DNA from: Pseudoneurospora amorphoporcata
Taxonomy: Eukaryota; Ascomycota; Sordariomycetes; Sordariales; Sordariaceae
NCBI GenBank assembly: GCA_033297205.1
Contig: MU859391.1
Span: 1-23,264, forward strand
Length of the DNA stretch: 23,264 nucleotides
Reading direction: 5' to 3'
Positions 18,756-23,264 of this stretch are shown in pieces. Under the pieces are notes generated by a model, which had not been told where the DNA came from, did not search any database, and worked only from the letters and a program-made list of their open reading frames with translations. The position numbers were made by a program, and so were the translations under genes. Within the stretch, counting starts at the first letter, position 1. Each line of letters starts with the position of its first letter.

Positions 18756-19190
18756 CCATAGCGCGCAGGGAAGGTTCTGGAAAATGATCTCCTGGATGGT
18801 CTTCTAACTTTAAAATGGTCCTGAAGATGATCTGTATCCAACAAATAGTTATATGATGATTTTAAACAAGTTTTACCATCTTTAAGATAACCTTATTGAT
18901 GGTATTAAAATTAAAATATTTTAATACATATAAATCGAACTACTGTAAGATGATATTAAAGATGACTACTCTTAATATAAAAATAGTTTTTGAAAAATAC
19001 ATCGTCCTCAAAGTCCTATTTCAAGAAAAAGAGTATCCTTTAAGGGAAAGACTATGCCTTGGCTTTAGATGTCAACTTATAAATCATCATATAACGATTT
19101 TGTACACGAATGAAAACTTTGCACTGGATTATTTTACGGTTGGGAGACCACACGAGTGATCATTTTCCAGAACCTCCTCCGCGCGCTATG
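18756..19190. mobile_element. 435-bp long-TIR element (MITE-like) between the two AA9 loci
   Basis: The left end begins CCATAGCGCGCAGGGAAGGT and the reverse complement of the right end begins CATAGCGCGCGGAGGAGGTT. Both continue with GGTTCTGGAAAATGATC, and much deeper with GTTATATGATGATTT, so the imperfect inverted ends are about 100 bp or more. A TA lies just outside each end (18754-18755 and 19191-19192), which would fit a Tc1/mariner-type target, but a two-base match is weak. The interior is AT-rich and non-coding. It sits about 240 bp upstream of the AA9 pseudogene start, in its promoter region. Confidence 0.82.
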
Positions 19191-19433
19191 TATCATCAGA
19201 CTTGTTTCGGGAGTCATTTGCCAAATGCCTAAATTTCCTTCTATATTACCTTTTGATATCTAAAGAGGGCGTCGTACGTGCAGTACCTCTCCACACGACT
19301 CGTATAAGACCGAAAGAGAACGTGATTCAACAGAGGATTAAAGTATGCCTTTGTGCTCTCTCGGGTTTCTGTGTCGATTTCATCTTTCGTTTTTACACAG
19401 GGACACGCTTTGACATCGACGAATTCCCCAACA

Positions 19434-20260
19434 ATGAAGCTCCTAATGAATATCCTCCTAGCTGCGGTGGCTGCTCAAGCCCACTGTACGTAAACCTGCC
19501 TTAAACCTGATTGAAGGCATTTGGGCACATTCTTTCAATGCTAACAAAGTCTTAGACACCTTCCCTAGGCTTGTGGCCAATGGCAAGCCGGATGAGAAGG
19601 ACTGGACTGTCACTCGCATGACCAAGAACGCCCATAGCAAGCAAGGAGTGGAAAGTGCGACGAGTGGTGACATACGGTGTTATTCCGCGCAAACGGCCGG
19701 AAGCGTTGCAACTGTTCCTGCCGGATCAACAATCCGCTACATTTCAACACAGCAGATTAACCACCCAGGCCCAACGCAGTAATATCTCGCCAAAGTCCCG
19801 ACTTCTCTTCTGCCACGAACTTCGATGGTTCAGGCGCCGTTTGGTGCAAGATTTTCACAACCCTGCCGACAATGGACAAGAAAAAGCAACTCACCTGGCC
19901 AGGTCAAAGTATGAAACCGCCCATTTCTTTCAAGTTCACCTTCAGGAACTTGTAACACAGACTGACGAATCTTTTGTAACAGATGAGTACACGACGGTAA
20001 ACGCAACTATCCCATCAAACGTTCCCAGTGGCGAGTACCTTTTGCGGGTCGAACAGATTGCGCTTCACATGGCATCGCAGCCAAACAAGGCCCAGTTCTA
20101 CATTGCCTGCTCCCAGATCCAGATAACTGGTGGTGGTAATGGGAACCCCGGACCTTTAGTCTCACTGCCCGGCGCTTATAAGCCGAACGATCCTGGTATT
20201 CTGGTTAACCTGTATAACATGCAGCCGGATGCCTACCAGCCTCCCGGGCCGTCTGTCTAG
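19434..20260 (+). pseudogene. AA9 lytic polysaccharide monooxygenase pseudogene
   Basis: Reconstructed exons: 19434-19485, 19556-19908 and 19983-20260, with GT-AG introns of 70 nt (CTAAC branch site) and 74 nt. The first exon encodes a signal peptide ending AAQA before the mature His17; the copper-site HPGPTQ follows in exon 2, and AQFYIACSQIQ (Gln and axial Tyr) in exon 3, so the active-site codons survive. Two lesions break it. TAA at 19780-19782 replaces the aromatic codon after HPGPTQ, a codon that is normally Tyr or Phe. One base is missing between 19801 and 19812, after AKVP, where the frame shifts before ATNFDGSGAVWCKIF. Splice sites and the C-terminus are otherwise intact, so the loss looks recent. 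It is clearly diverged from the AA9 at 17499, so not a very recent duplicate. Sequencing error could explain one lesion, less easily both. Confidence 0.93.
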
Positions 20261-20532
20261 AAGAGCGGTTGGATGTCATGACCTTCGATGAAGAATGTGC
20301 AGCTCGGCGAGTAGGTGGGAAAGACGGGTGGTGGACTAAGAAATAAATGTCAGAGGAAGGATGTGCCTGGGATAAGGTTAGGGATCTGGCTCTGGGTTGA
20401 GGGTCGAGGGAATGAATAGAGTGTCTAGTTTCAGATCAGAAAAAAAGACCGTCATTGCAACATTGAGGCGGGCTCAAACAGCTAGACAGACATATAGGTA
20501 CAAGACTCGAGAACAAGCCCAGCAATTAATAT
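20261..20532. other. spacer between the AA9 pseudogene and tRNA-Pro
   Basis: Former 3' flank of the AA9 gene and upstream region of the tRNA. Nothing further recognised. Confidence 0.5.
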
Positions 20533-20622
20533 GGGCCGCTGGTCTAGTGGTATGATTCTCGCTTAGGGTTCAATCCTGAGCATTCTTGCGAGAGGTCCCG
20601 GGTTCAATCCCCGGGTGGCCCC
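20533..20622 (+). tRNA. tRNA-Pro (anticodon AGG) with an 18-nt intron
   Basis: The gene spans 90 nt. The acceptor stem GGGCCGC pairs with GTGGCCC, followed by discriminator C. The anticodon stem CTCGC (20558-20562) pairs with GCGAG (20588-20592). The loop holds AGG at 20565-20567. An 18-nt intron (20569-20586) sits one base 3' of the anticodon, the canonical position. The T arm is CCGGG-TTCAATC-CCCGG. The intron contains CCT (20575-20577), able to pair with the anticodon as in typical eukaryotic pre-tRNAs. It looks functional. Confidence 0.96.
20569..20586 (+). other. intron of tRNA-Pro
   Basis: Removing these 18 bases restores a standard 72-nt tRNA with a seven-base anticodon loop TTAGGGT. 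Confidence 0.88.
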
Positions 20623-20625
20623 AGC

Positions 20626-20635
20626 TTTTTTTTTT
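20626..20635 (+). terminator. RNA polymerase III terminator of tRNA-Pro
   Basis: Ten consecutive T, starting four bases after the tRNA 3' end. Confidence 0.92.
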
Positions 20636-21240
20636 AATCTTTTATTTGCCCACTTCTGCACGGGTACTCGTAACCTCCGACAGATTTCAAGCCGAGCGCT
20701 TCTACGAGCTATGTATGGCCAGCCAACGGTTTGATCCAGACCTAATCCTCTACTAATGGAGCAAGAAGTCAAAACCACAGAGTAACAGCAACGAGCTGAG
20801 TAGCTTGATCGAGTCTGTCAAGCGCAGGGCGGCAATGAAATAGTTAAGTCTCATATGCACTCACTTTGCCTTTCCCACATATCCAACATAGCCACCAGGA
20901 ATGATAATCACGTTTGAAGACAGATGAATGTCCGTCATCAAAAAGTTCTCCCATCATGTCTGTCATATTCACACCGCACCATAGGAAAGAGATGTCATGG
21001 CCAGAATTTGAGTGCTATGTCGAAAGCAAACCTATTGAGAGAAAAAGAAAACAGCAAATAGAAGAGGCAAAAGCCACACGAAGCCCCACCAGACAGAGAG
21101 TTTTCCACAGCAAATGTGCCCTCCACCAGCCCCCTGGAAAGTCCTTCCAGAACTCGTTGCGCACTCGAGTCCAGAGTCATGCCCCGATATCAGCATCCGA
21201 TCAATCCCAGCTTGGTCGATACTATCTCTCAAGTCCCAAT
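20636..21240. other. spacer between tRNA-Pro and the cutinase pseudogene
   Basis: The right part is the former 3' flank of the cutinase gene. A plus-strand frame of 136 codons at 20914-21324 runs into the antisense of the cutinase and has no motif. Nothing else recognised. Confidence 0.5.
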
Positions 21241-21967
21241 CTAAGCAGCCAATGTAGCGTTGATGAAAGCAAGAGCCTCAGGCACGCGGCGCTCATAATC
21301 GAGGTGAGGAGCGAGAATGGTTAGCTGGCCGAGGCAGACGAGGTCACCGGTGTTGCAGATGACGAGTCTTGGACTCGGGGAAGTTGGGGATGCGGCCGCC
21401 GTCCTGGAGGCGCTGGGTGTCACCGTAAGTCACGGCGGCCACGATCTTGTTCTTGACCGCCTCGGACATGTCCTCGACGGCGCGGTGGACGAGGGCTGCG
21501 CCTTGGCTGTTTTTGTGCGGTTAGTATGAGTGCCAAGGGGGGAAGGGGAGCGGGAAGGATGCCATGTCCATACCTGTATCCAACAACGACAATCTTGGAC
21601 TTGGGGCAGTCGGTCGCCGCCTTGTTGAGGAGCCTCTTCATCTCGCTGATACCGCCCAGGTCGGCACCGCCGGGGAAGAAGTTGGTGGACAGCAGGGCAG
21701 GTTAGTCGATGCCCTCGGTGACGACACTAGTGACGCCTTGCGCGGCCTTGATGCCGATGGAGGTCGGGGGGCCGAGCCCATGTTGCCGACCTCGGTCGAG
21801 CCGCGGGCGAAGAGGAAGATGACGGGGCGGCAGCCGAGACGGGTAAACTCGATGGATGTGATGCCGGTCTGGGTCTGGCGCTCGCCGAGGATGGCTGGTT
21901 CGTTGGAGACGGGGATGGGGGTGGCGAAGGCGAGGGCCGCGAGGGAGAGGGCTACGAAGGACTTCAT
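21241..21967 (-). pseudogene. cutinase (serine esterase, CE5) pseudogene
   Basis: Minus-strand start ATG 21967, stop TAG 21241-21243, with one 67-nt GT-AG intron (21507-21573) that splits the catalytic Ser codon. A signal peptide (KSFVALSLAALAFATPIP) leads into the cutinase segment FTRLGCRPVIFLFARGSTEVGNMG. The GYSQG nucleophile elbow forms across the intron; CNTGDLVC (acid) and APHLDYE (His) follow, so all three catalytic residues are still encoded. Three lesions break it. A short deletion near 21764-21774 shifts the frame after GNMGS (most simply 7 nt lost, since two to three residues are missing before GPP). TAA at 21702-21704 stands before PALLST, where Tyr is usual. Two bases are missing near 21361-21368, before VICNTGD. 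Cutinases are secreted and hydrolyse plant cutin. Length and splice sites are otherwise normal, so decay looks recent. Confidence 0.93.
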
Positions 21968-22711
21968 TTTGTAAGATTAGTGGTGGGATGGAAGGAAGGG
22001 TGGTAGATGGTACGCAAAAGAGTACATAGTTTCAAGAAGATCCTAGGTGGCAGTTGCTCGCATTGGACTGGCTGTCTGGCTGGGCTGATGCTGTCTGGCT
22101 AGGTAGAGAGATATGAGATGTTTGATCAGGGAGTTTGAAGACGCCGTTATACTTGAAATCTTCATGTCGACGCTTCTCTCTGGCCACATGCATGAGAGCC
22201 TCGATGAACTGCTTCCACTCCACCCTGAATCACCTCTCACCCAGTCGCATCTCGACATTCTACCAAGTCCTGCAGCCATCCTCCCCTCTCGCGGAGTTGA
22301 AGGCCAAAAGCATAAAGATCTCACGCCCTCGGCTGGCCCATCTCAAGATCCTGCCTCGGATGTTACACGACTAGTCCTCGCGAAGTCATAGTCCGTCGCT
22401 CGCGATCAGCCAAGCAACAGCAGTGCGGAGAGCGAAGGTCAGCGTGGTCGAGCATAGCAGGCATTAGGTGCGCTGCTTTCATAAGTCTCAGCTCCCGGGT
22501 AACTATCTCGTAACGAGCAAAGGTGCAGTAGCAGTTCTAACCCCTCGATCTTTCTCCAAGCTCTAAACGGTCATGCCTGGAAGCGGCAGAAGCCGTCGCA
22601 AGACGGTCACGCTTCACCACATATTGGCCTATTCCTAGTCTCATTCACTCAGCCACCTCCGCTCGGACCATCGTAGTCTTGGAATTCTTTGGAGGACCTA
22701 ATGGGGGATAT
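21968..22711. other. upstream region of the cutinase pseudogene, no gene
   Basis: The former promoter and leader of the cutinase, then about 500 bp of unassigned sequence up to the LTR-like repeat. A GCTGTCTGGCTGG-type short repeat lies near 22068-22100. No coding frame supported. Confidence 0.5.
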
Positions 22712-23240
22712 TGTAACGGGTCTGCCAGAGTAAGGCACAGCGAGCAGTCGTGTAAAGGTTGAAATGCTATATTTGACTAGTCTCTTATAACAACGACGCT
22801 CTTCAAATTGTTAGCTCCTATTTTTTTTCCTGCGGATCCGCCTCGCTTTTCGGCCGCTATAGTAGAGTATGAGGCGCGTGGCTTGGAACTTGCGGGTCTA
22901 AATAGTGTAATATTAATTTACGTTTGTACTAAGGTTAAACGAAAATAATAGCTTTGTGTAAAAATACTTAATTTCTATTTAGCCTCGGATAAACACTCTA
23001 ATATTATATAATTATAATAATTTTAAACTTAATTAAATAAAGTATCTGAGGATTATATATATTGTAAGTTTATACTCTTATATTTTTTTTCTATTTCTGC
23101 CATATAATAGGAATTTTTACCCCCGTAGGTATTGTTAACGTGTGGCTAGTACTGTGTCTTGTAACTGCTCTGTACTACCCTGTAGTATAGTAGGCTGGTC
23201 ACTGGGGAACTTAGTCTCCACAGAATGTGTTAGAATAACA
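22712..23240 (+). mobile_element. putative LTR (solo, or the 5' LTR of an element running off the window)
   Basis: Starts TGTAACGGGTCTGCC and ends TTAGAATAACA, the TG...CA form of retrotransposon LTRs, with a length of about 529 bp. An internal part (22778-22916) recurs inverted at 122-228, so it is a repeat. The middle (about 22905-23100) is strongly AT-rich, as after RIP. Only 24 bases follow the proposed end, too few to show a primer-binding site or internal region. The boundaries rest on terminal dinucleotides alone. Confidence 0.5.
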
Positions 23241-23264
23241 GGGCTTGGCCATTGCGTTCTCAGC

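Noticed and set aside
20914..21324. Plus-strand open frame of 136 codons
   Set aside because: Its 3' part is antisense to the cutinase pseudogene; no domain or splice evidence.
1..23264. CRISPR array or prokaryotic operon structure
   Set aside because: No regularly spaced repeats; genes are spliced and clearly eukaryotic.

Overview
The window looks like nuclear DNA of a filamentous ascomycete (Pezizomycotina, probably a Sordariomycete; the class is an inference). The reasons are: genes with short GT-AG introns of 56-87 nt and CTAAC-like branch sites; an AA9 lytic polysaccharide monooxygenase and a fungal cutinase; a DUF3632-like protein; a fungal-style membrane protein with a Cys-rich ectodomain; and AT-rich repeats whose copies differ mainly by C/T and G/A changes, as repeat-induced point mutation (RIP) leaves behind.

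Layout. 1-1913 is a transposon graveyard: a fragment of an LTR-like repeat, a terminal fragment of a TIR element, and two inverted copies of that TIR element (293-1095 and about 1505-1913). The first copy carries a nested 414-bp TIR element with a perfect 8-bp target duplication. 2432-3510 (minus) is a three-exon classical SDR dehydrogenase. 3511-6604 holds no gene I can defend. 6605-8622 (plus) is a single-pass membrane protein with two introns. 10160-13549 (plus) is an intronless 1129-aa TBC-domain Rab GAP. A tRNA-Trp (14217-14288, minus) lies 95 bp from a TIR element with 60-70 bp ends (14384-14699). 14950-15929 (minus) is a three-exon DUF3632-like gene.

The right third is a plant-polymer-degradation neighbourhood in decay. 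It has an intact AA9 gene (17499-18274), a long-TIR element (about 18756-19190), an AA9 pseudogene (19434-20260), a tRNA-Pro(AGG) with an intron (20533-20622) and a cutinase pseudogene (21241-21967, minus). The window ends in an LTR-like sequence (about 22712-23240), part of which recurs inverted at 122-228.

How the parts relate. AA9 enzymes cleave crystalline cellulose oxidatively and cutinases hydrolyse plant cutin, so the right third once encoded three secreted plant-surface or cell-wall enzymes, of which one is still intact. The SDR, TBC, membrane-protein and DUF3632 genes have no evident functional link to each other. I found no convincing new multi-gene system. The most informative signals are the nested repeats with their empty-site comparison, and the parallel decay of an AA9 and a cutinase gene.
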